The notes: generated by a model not told the origin, from the sequence alone. Numbered from the stretch's first letter, positions 1 through 12,239 are shown. The stretch: DNA of 64,000 bases from Chinchilla lanigera (GCF_000276665.1 NW_004955425.1:18641870-18705869), one strand, 5' to 3'. Numbers and translations: made by a program.

Positions 1-1106
1 CTAAACCCCCAGGCCCCGTATAATATATTAAACACTTGGAATACTGTCTGGCACACAGTATATATTATATATAAATGTCTAACTACTAGCATAACGGCCT
101 CTAAATCTGTAAATTCCACTCATTGTCATCACAGCATTTCTACTCTATCTCTGAAACCCTCTTAAAAGTAAATTCCCTTCTTGAACTTCATATACTCTTC
201 ATTAGTTCAAGTCAATATTCTCCCAGCGCTCTCATAGAGCTGTCCTCTTCTCTATAATTCACCAAAAACCATCTTTTTAAGATATAATTTTTATAATTAA
301 TTTTTTGGTTCACAAATTTTAAGATAGCATTAATGACCATAAAATAAAGAGTGAAGGGTACTGAGTATGTCATATTGTCAACTGATGGTGGCCATGTAGT
401 TTGCTCTAATCAGATTTCCAAGTCCTTTCTCAGGGAATAAAATGGAATCATGTTGCCTGACCCTGTGGGTATTTGTGTGTCTTCTCAAGATTCCTTTCTG
501 GACTCACACATTTTTTTCAAGTCTCAGAATGACTGTCCCACTAAGGCTCCAGGAGACAGCAGTGATTTCCTCAACACCATTCCCTCCTTTCAGGTAGAGA
601 TCATAACTAATTTATTCATGTTTCCTATTGTCCTTTAGATTCTTCTGTTATTAGATCCTTCTGTTATCATATCACATTCATGAGAGTGAATTGCAATTCC
701 CTTGCCCTCATTTTTTAACTGAGGAAACAGAGATAAACTAAAGATACAGGATAAACCAGACCCTAGTTTGTTTGGGTTGTTGTCTCGCATGTAAGTGAGG
801 ATAATATTTTTTAAAAGATCCTGGAGATACTATCAATTTCTTTGATTCTGCAGATCCAATAAATCACGGCACTTTGCAAGCATGTTTACCATGCTAAAAT
901 GACCAAGTTATTGACAATAAACTCCAGTTTAATCAAAGCATGATCAGATCTACTGCCCTACTGTCTTGTATCAAAACAAAACACATTAACTAGCTCTTTT
1001 GCTGTTTGATTGAAACCAAGAGCATTTAAAAGGAGGGAAGCTACTGATCCAAACACTCTCTCAAGGGATTTGATTGTTATAACATTTTACTTTTATTGTA
1101 CTTATA

Positions 1107-1385
1107 TGTGCTGGTTTTACTGTATTTATATGTACTAGAAATGTTTCCAGTACACAATGATCACATTCAGCATGGGAATCGGTGCATGTACATAACGCGT
1201 CTTAATTGCTTTTTGGTCCCTACCTTGCCTCTTCCTCCTTTCTTCCGTCTCTTGGTCTCCTCCCAATTTGCAAAAGATCCAGGTCTTTCTTTCTCAGTTA
1301 TGTTTCCCTCCCTTTACCTTTCCTCCCTTTTGCTTCCCCTTTGTCTCTTGATCAAAGAATGGTCACGGGCTCATCAATAAAATTC
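1107..1385 (-). repeat. Possible L1 3'-UTR-like piece with polypyrimidine tract
   Basis: GCATGTACATAACGCGTC followed by a C/T-rich tract (1,213-1,355) has the same layout as 43,560-43,650. Two overlapping plus-strand open stretches here (94 and 60 codons) are low-complexity by-products of the tract. Confidence 0.35.
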
Positions 1386-2833
1386 TAGAATCAAAATGAC
1401 ATATATACTCCTGGAGGAATTTTGAAAAATAAATAATCCTTTGAATTAGGTGGCTGTGTAATTCTGGAGTTTTTGACTTCATTAAAATAGGAACCTGAAT
1501 GCCTATTTCATTCTCTGGATCCTGATACTGAAATGTGACTCATAAAACACCTACATCCCAAAGCACAGTGCTGTCTGAATTTAATCAAATCACACCAAAA
1601 AGAGAATATATAATTACTTCTTCTTTCCTTATTGGAGGTGAAGTTCCAATTCTTATGTCAGAGATATGATGCAAAACATGACTTATACCAAGACTACCCT
1701 TGTCACATCTGTAACCTTGACACTGTTTATTGGAATTAAGTTGGCAGTGAGATGATTGGAGACTTTAAGGGACTGGTAAAGGCCTGACAGAAGGAAATCT
1801 GATTTATAATTGTTCTCATCTATGAATTTTCCAAACACTAATGTTCTTTCTGGATCTTAGCCCTGAATTTATTTAACCTTCGTTACATGGGCCAATTTAA
1901 TCATACCTTTTAGTTCTGTCTTACCCAGAATCTGGAAACATTTCTGATCAGAGAGGGGCCCATAAAACATCTTTGGCAGGTGTCTCACTGAATTACTACT
2001 GCATTCCTCTCACAGACCCTGCGCCAACTGTTGTACTAAATTTGCCTCTTACCACCCGCACCATTGTGTCCTGACTTCAGATCTGTAACTGAAAGCTAGC
2101 ACAGAACAGCAGACAGAGCTCCTCAACCATACATCATAAGACTAAATAGTCAACGTTCACTATGGCCACTGAATAATATTTCACTAGTTACTTAAGTTCT
2201 CTGAGCTAGAATTTGTCTATGCAATATATAGGTTAGACTGAACTATGTAAAAGGTTCCATCCTGTTCCATAATTTAAGCCTCTTACTACAATTTTGTCTA
2301 GGTTTTTCCACAGAACTCTTAAAATCATCACATTATTTTAATGGTTACATTGCTTCCCTTAAATTTTCACATTTAACTTAACAGGAAGAGATTATGTGTT
2401 TATCATGTTTTAGTTTCTTTTGAATTGATAGAAATTTGTATGAAATATTCATGTTAATGTTTTCTTTTGTCCCTGACATTCTCTAAAATTTAACATAGCA
2501 ACCTAGTATAGTTCTATGAATTTGTCCTGTCATTACAGCTAGCCTTTGGGGGCTAACCATTCTAGTGCATGATGATCAGGTAAGACATCATCGACCTACA
2601 CATGGCATATTCAAACTAATACTAAAATAGTTTTCACACTATAAATGGGCAAGAACCCTCAAGAACGTGACTGTTTGATGAACTAAATCAATGGAACCAA
2701 GCACCTATCAACTGAAAATATACATAATTAATAGAATATCCCAAGTAAAACCATTATGACTTAGAATTTTACTTTAGTTCCATAGAATTTAATAATTATC
2801 TTAATACATGAAGACCATATATAAACCTGTAAG

Positions 2834-2924
2834 GGGCTGGAGATATAACTCAGAGGCATAAGAGCTTGCCTGACAAGGCTGAGGTCATGAGTTTGATTCC
2901 CAGTTAAAAAAAAAAAAGTGCAGA
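2834..2924 (+). mobile_element. ID-type tRNA-derived SINE, older copy
   Basis: Begins GGGGCTGGAGATATAACTC and ends in an A-run. It is flanked by an 18-bp direct repeat (CATATATAAACCTGTAAG at 2,816-2,833 and 2,925-2,942), the target-site duplication. Compared with the other copies it has several changes in the A and B box region (TTTGATTCCCAG), so it is probably an older insertion or another subfamily. Confidence 0.85.
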
Positions 2925-3944
2925 CATATATAAACCTGTAAGAATAGAGTCCTCAGAAGTCACTGTATAGTAAAATGCCAGATGAAATATACTCTTAACT
3001 GTGACTGTACCAAAAGAAATTTTAAAAGTTTGATTCCATATTATTTTTATTACTTGGAAATTTAGAAATTAGTTATGGAAAGGGGTACTACATTGGAAGA
3101 CATATATTCACAGGTTAGTCTAAAGCAGTAATAGCTTACAGAACAGGAATTTCCTGCTCTCAGCTATACTCTAATGTAACAGAAATTGACAAGACACATG
3201 ACTGTGCAGTGTGGTGTATACACTGCAGGTAAAGACCAGTATTCATTGCTATGTTATTACAGATGAAGCTGTGCAAATTTCATATCATGGAGAGGGCAGT
3301 AGATGAGAATCTAGGCAAATGAAAATAACAACATATTTATTCGAAAGTACTTAGAGCCCTGTGTTTGCATACACTTGGGTTTTTAGCAAAAGACGGAAAA
3401 CATTGGTTTGAAGGAGTACATTTTAATCATTTCAATAGTGTATGTGGGAAAATGCATGCAGTTCCAGATTTCCAATCAAACTTTGGCATTACAGCCTGTT
3501 CATAAGTCAGTTTGAGGAAATTTGCAGTCCTTTACATATACATAAAAATCAGTATTTTTTCACAGTGTTGTGATTGATCAGCCTATCCAATTAACCTTTC
3601 TTGTTTTAACCATGTTGTATATAAAATATTTAAGTCACCGTGATCAAAAAGCCCACCATAATACGTTTTATGATTCTTTACCATGCCAAAAATATTGCAG
3701 CAGATATTGAACTTAATTCAGAGAACAAACCAAACAAATCTAATGGTATGTGAAATTGAAATTCCTATTTCATGTGGGAGGAAAAGTGAATTAATGATCT
3801 CTTCTAAGACCGGAAATCTAACCAAAAGTCAGAGCCAATATTTACATAGCCTAAGTGCACCATAAACAGTGCTTATTATGCACGAGAACTATTAAAAATT
3901 TTCACAGATATCTGGAGCTTTAAAGTCTATATTGTCAGCCTTGC

Positions 3945-4142
3945 TCCTACTCCTGTTTTACAGATGAAGCATAAAGACTCATAGTGACACGCTTTGTCAC
4001 AAGAGCGGGACCCTGCAACCAGGTGACCTGAGTTTACAGTTTATGAGCTTAACGATAGTATGATGTGGCTTCCAAAGTTCAAAGCAAATTCAAAACCCAG
4101 GTCTACCTGACTCTAAAGCCAGTGCTTATTTTACCACATACC
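3945..4142 (-). mobile_element. MIR SINE fragment
   Basis: The plus strand shows the reverse MIR core: TTTTACAGATGAAGCATAAA, then, after a divergent stretch, AACCCAGGTCTACCTGACTC and AAAGCCAGTGCTTATTTTACC. This is the usual order of an antisense MIR (3' core to tRNA-like 5' part). Diverged, edges approximate. Confidence 0.6.
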
Positions 4143-4318
4143 ATTGCCTCCCTGACAACATGTGCACTGGTATGTGAAGTAAAAAAATGTGTTCAATTTC
4201 CCAAAGCAGGATGCCTGGAACATTTAAACTGCCCAAGTTTTTCCCATGCAGAAAATAAAACTAGACATAGTATCTCTCCCACAAGACTCAGCAAGGGAAG
4301 TTTTCTTTGTTATTAAAA

Positions 4319-4353
4319 AATCTGGATTGTGAAAAAAAAATCTGGATTGTGAA
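4319..4353. repeat. Short tandem duplication
   Basis: The unit ATCTGGATTGTGAA occurs twice in a row, separated only by an A-run. Confidence 0.8.
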
Positions 4354-4769
4354 TTTCTATGGCAGAAGTAGCTACATTCTTCAAGTATAAACTCTAGGTT
4401 CAGTTGTAAGTCTGTGATGTTACTTTGGTTAGCTAGCCACTAGTTCAGATAGTACAGTAACTGTTTATCCTCATTCTCATTTTACATTTAGGAGCTTTAC
4501 TAAGGACTCTAAGTTTTCCTTCCTAGACATGATTGTGACTGCTGTTAGGAGTTATATTCTGCAGTGCTGGACCCTCACTTATACTCACAGTCCTTAAGTC
4601 TGCTAAAGATGCTCCCAAGATGAAACATGGAGAAGGAAACACCACAAAGTAGCATGTTCAAGGGATCAGCCTTTCTGTATGCCCATTTCTAGAGCTTATG
4701 TTTGCAGATTTTGCTGTTTTATTAGCAAACATTCATTTCATATACATATCTGCTGTAGGTCTTCACCCC

Positions 4770-4804
4770 TTACTTAGTTTAGTTTATTTAGTTTAGTTTA
4801 GTTC
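4770..4804. repeat. (TTTAG)n microsatellite
   Basis: Imperfect run of TTTAG units (CTTAGTTTAGTTTATTTAGT and onward), directly left of the MaLR LTR border. Confidence 0.85.
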
Positions 4805-4814
4805 TTTCAGATGG

Positions 4815-7000
4815 TGTAGTAGTTTACATGTTGCTGAGACACAGTATCCAACACTCATAATTTAAAGGAGGAATACAATTTACTCACAGCTATAGTCCAT
4901 GATTTTCTGGCTCTAAGGCAAAGATATCCTGGTGGAAGGAAGGATGACAGGGAGAAAAACTGCTTGGTTCACAGTGGCGTAGAAGCACAGTAGGGGAAGA
5001 GCTCCAGAGCAAAAGAGGCATGAGACCAAACACAAGCCCCAGGTCAGACCTGCAGGACAGCACAGACACCTGGATGTCTCCCCAGCAGTCCCTGCAGAGG
5101 CCCCTAAAGCAAATCAACATAAAAGTGCTGCGTCTCACCCCTTTGGAACTTGCTACTCAAATATATCTCCTCAAATTGCTCTTCATCTCCAAACAAAGAC
5201 AATATCAAGTTCATAATTTCACATAGCATAAAACAACTACTCAGCATACAACCAGAAATGCAATAATCCCTTCTTCAAAATCTCAACAATTTCAGCATTT
5301 TCAAAAGTCCAAACCTTTTCAAAAAGTATGGCAAACTCTTATCTGTGAACCTCTGTACAAATCAAAAACAAGTTACATAATCTCAAGTGAGAGGGGGAAA
5401 ACAGCCCCACTCCACAAGGGAAGAATGGGAAATAGAAAATAACTGCACCCAAAGCAGACCAAAGTACAACAGGGAAAACATCAAGTCCTATAGCTCAATA
5501 CCTGGTCTCTGAGGCGCGCAGGGCTAAACGTGAGTTTTGCAGGCCTTGGCATCTCACCCTAAGGCGTTGCTGGTGGCAGCCCACAAAGCTTCCCCCTTAG
5601 CTTGCTCACTTCATGGCTTGCAGCTTTCCTGAGCAGACAGTCCACATTCCTGGCATGTCTCACTTCTTAGTGTCTCTACTCCACTTTTAGATTCATTCTC
5701 AGATTTCTGCACTTCGCTCTCAGGGAGTACTTGGTCTTCCAAGACTTCTTTCCCATCCTGAGGAAAGCCTTCATGACACCACATCATTCACATTCTGAAT
5801 GCCAGTAAGGTCAGCCTCATATGGACAATGCCAATGCTACTGCCAGAAGAAGCAGTGCCCAGCCCCCCTTGTACCATGATGGCAGCAACTTCTGAGTACT
5901 GGGATGGCTGAGAAGGGTGAAATGAATCCCAGGGGCTCAGTTTCCTAAAAGGCCCTTCTTGAGCAGGGATTCCATGGACTCTTCTCTAAAAAGAGAGGTT
6001 GGCTCTTTTCAACTGTGAACCTGCAGTGGTGGGGGTCTTGTCGATTTCTGAGATGTTCCCAACAAGTCTTTCTTCTTTTCCATGTGTGAAGTACATGGCT
6101 TCTTTTCAAGGGCACTAATCTCTTTAGCAACCAGAGCTCCTTTGGTCCCAAATGGACGCATGTGTACTTCTGGGCCAAAATTTCAATTTTTTATTTTTCT
6201 TCTCTGACTTTTGCTGTTTATTCTCGCTATAAATCTTGCAAAAGTGGCCATTTATAGTCCTTCCACAGCCATTTATAGCCATTCCACAGAAAGCTTTGCT
6301 ATTTTTAAATTTCTTCTACAGGTTTAATTAGTCAGCTGCCCTTAATCTCAGGCTCTTACAAAGTTCTAGGACATAGGCAAGATGTAGGCCCATTTTCTGC
6401 CAGAGGATGGCATACATAGCCTCTAATCCAATAGGCAATGATGTCCTTTTTCCCACCTGAAGCCTCCTGAGCCTGGCCTTTACTGTCTGCACTCCCATCA
6501 GCACTGTGGCTTTCTGACCTCTGATCAGAGTTACTCATCAGGTTTTGCTCATCTCTTTAGCTAGAATTTCCAAAACTTTCCCAACTCCTCTGACAAATGA
6601 ATTCCAAAGGCATTTAAGCCACATGTTCAGATATAATCACAGCAATGAGCTCATGTCTTGTACCAATTTTCTTTATTAACTGTCTTATGTTCTTGAGACA
6701 TAATACCCATATCTACAGTTTAAAAGAGGAGACATTTAATTTGCTCATGGTTTCAGTTGTCTCCAAGGCAAAGATGTCAAAATACAGAATTATTGAAGAG
6801 GGAAGCTGGCTAATTTATGGCTGCTGAGAAGCAAAGAGGGGGAGGAGTACCAGAGAGGAAGAGTGAGAGACCAGACATGGACCTCAAGGCCATTTCTAAA
6901 TGCCAACCAGTCATACCCGCAGGTGTGCTCACAAATCCTTGTGGCAAGCCCCAAATCCAATCAGTTTGAAAGTCCCCCCTAACTGCTGTATATGATATAC
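4815..7000 (-). mobile_element. MaLR (ERVL-type) provirus-like element with two LTRs
   Basis: The left LTR (about 4,815-5,190) and right LTR (about 6,654-6,990) are in the same direction and share blocks such as GAGACA-A-TA-CC, AGGAGGAATACAATTTACTC versus AGGAGACATTTAATTTGCTC, and GGCAAAGATATC versus GGCAAAGATGTC. Read on the minus strand both resemble the solo LTRs at 12,384 and 41,878. The 1.45 kb between them resembles the non-coding internal part of MaLR elements from memory, for example the GGCTCTTACAAAGTTCTAGG block near 6,350 and the CCTCCTGAGCCTGG block near 6,465. No gag or pol reading frame is visible, as is usual for MaLRs. The LTRs are well diverged from each other, so the insertion is old. 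The right outer edge and any TSD are not resolved. Confidence 0.7.
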
Positions 7001-7088
7001 ATGTGATAGTATGTTAGATATAGGGGATAAGAGGAAGTGTTAGAGATTTTACTAGACTTTAGAGAGGAACACTATACTCATCTTTTTA

Positions 7089-7675
7089 TTATTATTTTTT
7101 ATTTTAAAGATAATAATAATAAAAAAAGAACAATGGCAAAATACCAGCATAGACAAAACAAAACAAAGCAAAAACAACAAAAATGATACAAGGCTTCAGA
7201 ACAAAATAATAGGAATGAACAGTGACTGATATATTACATACTGTTATCTTCAATGAAGTTGCTCAGATTACCAGATGTAAGAATGCCAGACTGACTGAAC
7301 CATTAAAAAGAGTAAAATATAAAAATAAAAAATACCATTAGAAATGATAGAGGTTCATTAGACAAGATGGTAGGAATTCACCAATGGTTGTTATATTGCA
7401 TATTGTTATCTTCAAAGTAGTTGTTCAGATTACCAGATATAAGCATGCAAAATTGGTCAAAAAATTAGGCATTAACTATTCCTTTCAATAAACCATTAGA
7501 CTTCAGCAGTACAGTTATTCCAGCTATCTTTCTCTCTCTATATATATATATATATTTCCCTTCCTTCTTTGTTTCTTTTTCTCCTTACCCTCATCCCAGT
7601 TATTCCTTCCTTTGAGCAATTTATAGGGAAACAATATGATGTTTACACATATAGGTCCAATTTATTTCATTTATG
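7089..7675 (-). mobile_element. L1 3'-UTR insertion, 5'-truncated, with intact TSD
   Basis: Minus-strand L1 3' end of 587 bp. The poly(A) end appears as T/A-rich sequence at the left. A perfect 16-bp direct repeat, TATACTCATCTTTTTA, flanks it at 7,073-7,088 and 7,676-7,691. The inside carries two related blocks of the 3' UTR about 162 bp apart (near 7,217 and 7,379), then a pyrimidine-rich tract and a (TA)n run. Confidence 0.9.
7537..7555. repeat. (TA)n microsatellite inside L1
   Basis: About nine TA units following a CT run, inside the L1 3' UTR copy. Confidence 0.9.
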
Positions 7676-7907
7676 TATACTCATCTTTTTAAAGCCGACT
7701 CATCTTAAAAATATTTCAATAAAATTTAAGGCTGGCCACATGCTAGGCAGATTTGTGATGTAGATGGCTGGCTGAGGGCACTTAGGGAAGACAACAAGGA
7801 CATTGCCACTGGCAGAAATGTTGAAATAGGGAGAAACATCAATGCAAATGTATTTTTATTGCTTCTTTTCTCACACTTTAAAATACGTCTTTTGGTCTAA
7901 ACTTCTT

Positions 7908-8278
7908 TTTTTTTATCTTAAAGAGAGTAGTACATGAGAAACAAACAAACAAACAAATAGAACAGTAGCAGCATACCAGTATCACAACCATAAATAAATC
8001 AAAGCAAAAACATTCAAAGTGATACAGGGTCTCACGACAAATTAATAAAAATCAACAGTGGTTTGTTACGTTGCATACTGCTATCCTCAACTACATTGCT
8101 CAGATTATCAGATGTAAGAATGAAAGATTGCTCAAACTATTAAAGAGATTAAGAAAATAATTCTTCAATAAAACATTAGAGATAATACAGAGTTTAACTA
8201 GGCAAGCTGGTAGGTGTTCACCATTGTAATTCCATTGCATATTGTTACCTTCAAATCAGGTGCTCAGACCACCGGATT
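7908..8278 (-). mobile_element. L1 3'-UTR insertion, 5'-truncated, with intact TSD
   Basis: Minus-strand L1 3' end of 371 bp flanked by the 13-bp direct repeat GTCTAAACTTCTT at 7,895-7,907 and 8,279-8,291. It starts with a T-run (reversed poly(A)), has an (AAAC)n stretch near 7,942, and carries the same two related blocks as the neighbouring copy, near 8,053 and 8,217. Confidence 0.9.
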
Positions 8279-8404
8279 GTCTAAACTTCTTATGGAGAGA
8301 AGTAAGAAACTAAATTTGGATGGGAGATTAAACCTGAAAGTATATTAGCACAAAGCAATTTTATATTGTTAAGCTAAAAATAACTTATTTCTGTCAATAA
8401 AACA

Positions 8405-8636
8405 TATTGGTAAGCTCCATAGTCAAAAGACCTAGATTTAAATTTTGTATCTACTATGTATTCCTGTGTCACATCAGCGTCAGTTTTTTAATTTTTGCCT
8501 TCATCTTTACAAAATTGTGAAAATCTAATAAATTTTTAAAACATTAAATACAATAATATATACGAAGTATTTAGAACATTCTGTAGTATATAGCAAGGGA
8601 TTGGTAAGAGTTAATTTTATTATTATTGTGATTATT
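8405..8636 (+). mobile_element. MIR SINE
   Basis: Shows the MIR order: AAAAGACCTAGATTTAAATT, a CTGTGTCACATCAGCGTCAG core, CTTTACAAAATTGTGAAAAT, then TAGAACATTCTGTAGTATAT and a TTATTATTATTG end. Diverged. Confidence 0.65.
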
Positions 8637-9004
8637 CAGAGCAATGTTATTTTTAATAGGCATTGTAATAGAAATTCTGACATGACAATTTATAAAAAGG
8701 ATCTATACATAGCAAAGCTGTATGTATAGCCCAGTAAGTTTTTCTAATGAAAGAAACATGTTTTGAACTGACATACAGCTTACAAAATCCCCAAATGACC
8801 TCATATCAAACCCTCTTGCTGCTTGGAACTAGCACGGTAAATAGGAAGATGGTAAAGCAGCACTTCAAGAGGATTTTCAATTGTCCTGGGTCATCAGTCC
8901 ACAGACCTGGATAATATGGATGCCCGGGAAGGTATAGACACAATAAACAGGTCCTTATTTTGTTATTTCCTCTCTTTATGGTGCAAGAGAATCTTTACAA
9001 AGCA

Positions 9005-9200
9005 TACAGCTGAGCTTTAGAGTCAATATGAACTGAGCTCGCTCTCTGGTTTCATTTTATAGTAGGTATGTGAGCAAAAGGAAATTATTAAACTTCCATG
9101 AGACCAAGGCCTTCATTTGTAAACTGGAAATCAAAACTTACACACTATCTAATAACTAGATAATATGATATATATTAAACTTAGTACCTTAAATATATCA
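9005..9200 (+). mobile_element. MIR SINE
   Basis: GCTTTAGAGTCAATATGAAC, a GTATGTGAGCAAAAGGAAAT core and CTTCATTTGTAAACTGGAAA follow in MIR order. Edges approximate. Confidence 0.6.
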
Positions 9201-9489
9201 GGGTTCAAGAAGTTACATATTTCATATTTAAATTGAAAACCGTGTAAATTATTGTTTTTTAGAAGAGCTAATTTATTCCACCAACTTGTAATATGAAGAA
9301 TGAGTTTATAATACTAATATGAGTATGTGAATATGTATGTATGTTTTATAGTCACATAAATACTCTAAGAATCATTGCTAAAACGAAGTCCTCTTAAGAA
9401 GCTCCTAGTGTCTGAAAGATTGTCCAGTCCTCGAATACAAATTAGTAGGCAATCACTTCCAGCTTTCAAATTACCCCTCCCAACATAGA

Positions 9490-10080
9490 TCACAAACACC
9501 CTTAATATTTGCACGGACTTCTGCAAAGAGAAACAACGTGGGGTTTCTCCGGAGCTCCATCTGTCACCTTCCTGCTACTTTGCAACATATTCTGAGGCAG
9601 TTAATGCAATTAGGCAAAATTATGTCATTCGTGGTCTTGCACCTGGCATGGTCAGTGCTTCGCAGGTGGAGAAGCAGATGCATAATGGGGCTATTTAAAA
9701 TGTTACGTTAGGAAAACAGCTCTACAAATAAAATTAGAGAGACAATGCCAAGGATTGCTCTTCCTTCTGTTCCAGCACAAGTTATCATCCAGAAAAATGA
9801 ATTACTGTGTCAGCCATGGAGTCACATAATCAAAGCAGAATGCAAAGTGAAGTTCATAGCAGCATCCCCTGGATGTTGCGTAGGGAGACAGAATGCAAAC
9901 TAAGGCATTCATCTCATATGTCCATGCATATTAAGCTATTTAGCTAACGTATGGAATGTTTCAGCTGGTCCCAGGGATACAGACAAGAAACTAAATATTG
10001 ACTCAGCAAGAGCTCAAATGACAGGTCTAATTAAATTAAATGGTACAAAGGGGAGGCTTGTTTCAGACTCAAGTAATTGC
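9490..10080. other. Unique block with unusual composition; possible conserved non-coding element
   Basis: No repeat is recognisable. The block has fewer A/T runs than its surroundings, contains several CpGs (for example GCACGGAC, TCCGGAGC, TTCGTGG, TTGCGTAGGG) and long stretches without low complexity. No open frame or splice-site pair convinces me. A conserved intronic enhancer is one reading; an old unrecognised repeat is another. Confidence 0.3.
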
Positions 10081-10136
10081 TTAAAACACAGAAGAGACTA
10101 AATAAAGGTCAAAGAGGTATAGTAATAATCAGGAAT

Positions 10137-10192
10137 ATGTATATATTTACTACAATATATATTTACATATATATATATTTATAACAATAGAG
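10137..10192. repeat. AT-rich low-complexity tract
   Basis: Runs of TATATATTTA and ATATATATAT interrupted by short AC-containing bases. Confidence 0.8.
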
Positions 10193-10689
10193 AAGACATG
10201 AGCATTGAAGTCACCAAAAGTTCAAAGGTTGTGGTTGGGGTCCACTTGTGAAAAATTGAGAATTGTTATGACCATACAATTCAGTGGTGCTTTTAAAGAA
10301 AAATCTGACCTTGAAATAAGCACGTTAGGTTTAATTTTATCTGAGTAACTGACTATGGTCAGAAATGTCTTAAATGTTCTTTCCTTGGGAGAATTGAATT
10401 GATATCTCATAAAGGTGGGTGTAATATTTTGGCCTCTAAAATTTTTGTTTAAATTCAATTCTCAGAAGATGTGCGAAAGACTATAATGATTCTGGTGTGT
10501 GTGCAATTGTCTATTTCAGAACACAATGTTGGGGATATAGGATATCATTTTTTGGAAAAAAAAAACACAAAGATTTCATCTCTGTGACCTAAAATTCATC
10601 ATTGCTGAAGATTGGGGGTTGCAATCTTTTTGAAGGAGGAGACAGACAAGGCCAGGGGAAAGAAAGAGAAAAAGAGACACCCCTCCTTT

Positions 10690-10825
10690 TGGCCACTTAT
10701 GGCTTTTTAAGCCTTAGCTTCTCAACTATAAAATGGGGATAATGATGACACTCTCCTCACTGGTATGAAGATTAAGGTAATATGTGTAAGACATTTAACC
10801 ACCACTCTGGTCATTATCAAAGGGT
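10690..10825 (+). mobile_element. MIR SINE fragment (3' half)
   Basis: CTTAGCTTCTCAACTATAAA, ATGGGGATAATGATGACACT and TATGAAGATTAAGGTAATAT match the 3' half of MIR well. Confidence 0.75.
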
Positions 10826-11009
10826 CAGTATATGTTAGTTGTCACTGTCATATCATTTCTTTTGTTTACTACAGAAGTGAAGAATAAGAATACTATCATA
10901 AAAATATGACTCACATGATTCAAAGGAGAACTTTGAACTCTAGTGCTGGTCAATTTCCATTTGCTTTTGTACCTGTCTCCTGGGCAATGACATTAGGTGT
11001 ACATGCTTC

Positions 11010-11165
11010 AGAATCAGAAGATGGGGTGTAAGATTTTACTGTGACTTTTGTCAGCTTTGTGAAGTTGGTAAATTTCTCAACCTCTAGGTTTCAGTTTTCC
11101 TATTTATAAAACAGCAATGCTAATAGCTGTTTCACAGAGTCTTTTTTTGGTAATGATATGAAAGG
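11010..11165 (+). mobile_element. MIR SINE
   Basis: TCAGAATCAGAAGATGGGGT, GACTTTTGTCAGCTTTGTGA, TTGGTAAATTTCTCAACCTC, TTTCAGTTTTCCTATTTATA and TAATAGCTGTTTCACAGAG follow the MIR consensus order. Confidence 0.75.
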
Positions 11166-11187
11166 AATAAACACATTTTAAATTTTA

Positions 11188-11296
11188 TTTGTTTGTTTGT
11201 TTTGGTTTGGTTTTTTTTTCCGGTACCGGGAACCGAACTCACGACCTTGCGCTTGCCAGGCAAGCGCTTTGCCGCTGAGCTAAATCCCCAGCCCCT
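11188..11296 (-). mobile_element. ID-type SINE, young copy with perfect TSD
   Basis: Minus-strand copy ending CCAGCCCC at its right edge, with reverse A and B boxes (GCTGAGCTAAATCCCCAG and GGGAACCGAACTCACG). A perfect 16-bp TSD, CACATTTTAAATTTTA, lies at 11,172-11,187 and 11,297-11,312. The TSD perfection suggests a recent insertion. Confidence 0.93.
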
Positions 11297-12089
11297 CACA
11301 TTTTAAATTTTAATACCTAGCATTAAGAAGCACTCAACTTTATGTTCATGGGTATAGGCATACATTTATGCATATCACCTGGATATTACATATATGAAAT
11401 GCTTCATATATAAATTACATTTGCTTGCATGTGCACATATATTGCCTTTCATTCCTTTAACTCTGCATAAAAACATAGAAGTTTTCTCTTGACAAAACTT
11501 AGCTGTAACACGCACCCTTTCTGCCTGTCGGTCTCTAGCTCTGCCTCTGTCTCTCACGGATTCATCCTGTCTTGGCAAAATGCAAGTTACATAAATTCAC
11601 ACTTACACTATTTCCAAACACAGCTTCCCTGAATCATTATTAAAAGTATTAAATTACATCTAAAACAATTTATAGTTTTAGGCCAGTTTTGTAGGACATT
11701 TTACCGTCTAATTAAGTTCTTTTTGTTTTTAAGAATTTAACTCATATTCTCTGTGATGTGCTTCAGACTATCTGAATCAGAGTGTTTACCTTGCTTCAGA
11801 CCATCCGCTTCTATTGGGCCAAATCCCATTATTTACTAATTCTGTATTGCTCTTCAACATTTCTGCAATATTCTGAGCTACAGTTTCCTTGCTCAATATC
11901 TTAAAACTCTGTGTTAGCAAAAATGTTATTTTGGCCAAAGTACTTTTTGAATTTCTGGTTACCTGAAGTACTGCCCTGTGTTTTAACTGAATAATTCTAA
12001 ACATGTAGCATTTTTATAAATACCTGTATATTGTATAAATTTTCAATTTTTTTTAAATCTAAAGGATAAATGTCTCACTAGGAATGACA

Positions 12090-12239
12090 GCCAGGTGTGG
12101 TGGTCCACTTCTGTAATCCCAGCATTCAAGAGGCTGAAGCAGGAGGATCACTGTGAGTTCGGGGCCCGCCTGGGCTACAAAGTAAATTCTAGGTCAGTTT
12201 GAACTACATAGTGAGACCCTGTCTCAAAAAGAAAAAAAA
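12090..12239 (+). mobile_element. B1 (7SL-derived) SINE
   Basis: Starts GCCAGGTGTGGTGG, then TGTAATCCCAGCATTCAAG, GCAGGAGGATCACTGTGAG, a TGGGCTACAAAGTAAATTC block and GAGACCCTGTCTC with an A-rich tail. This is the rodent B1 layout with its internal duplication. A possible 10-bp TSD (AGGAATGACA versus AGGAGTGACA) has one mismatch. Confidence 0.93.
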
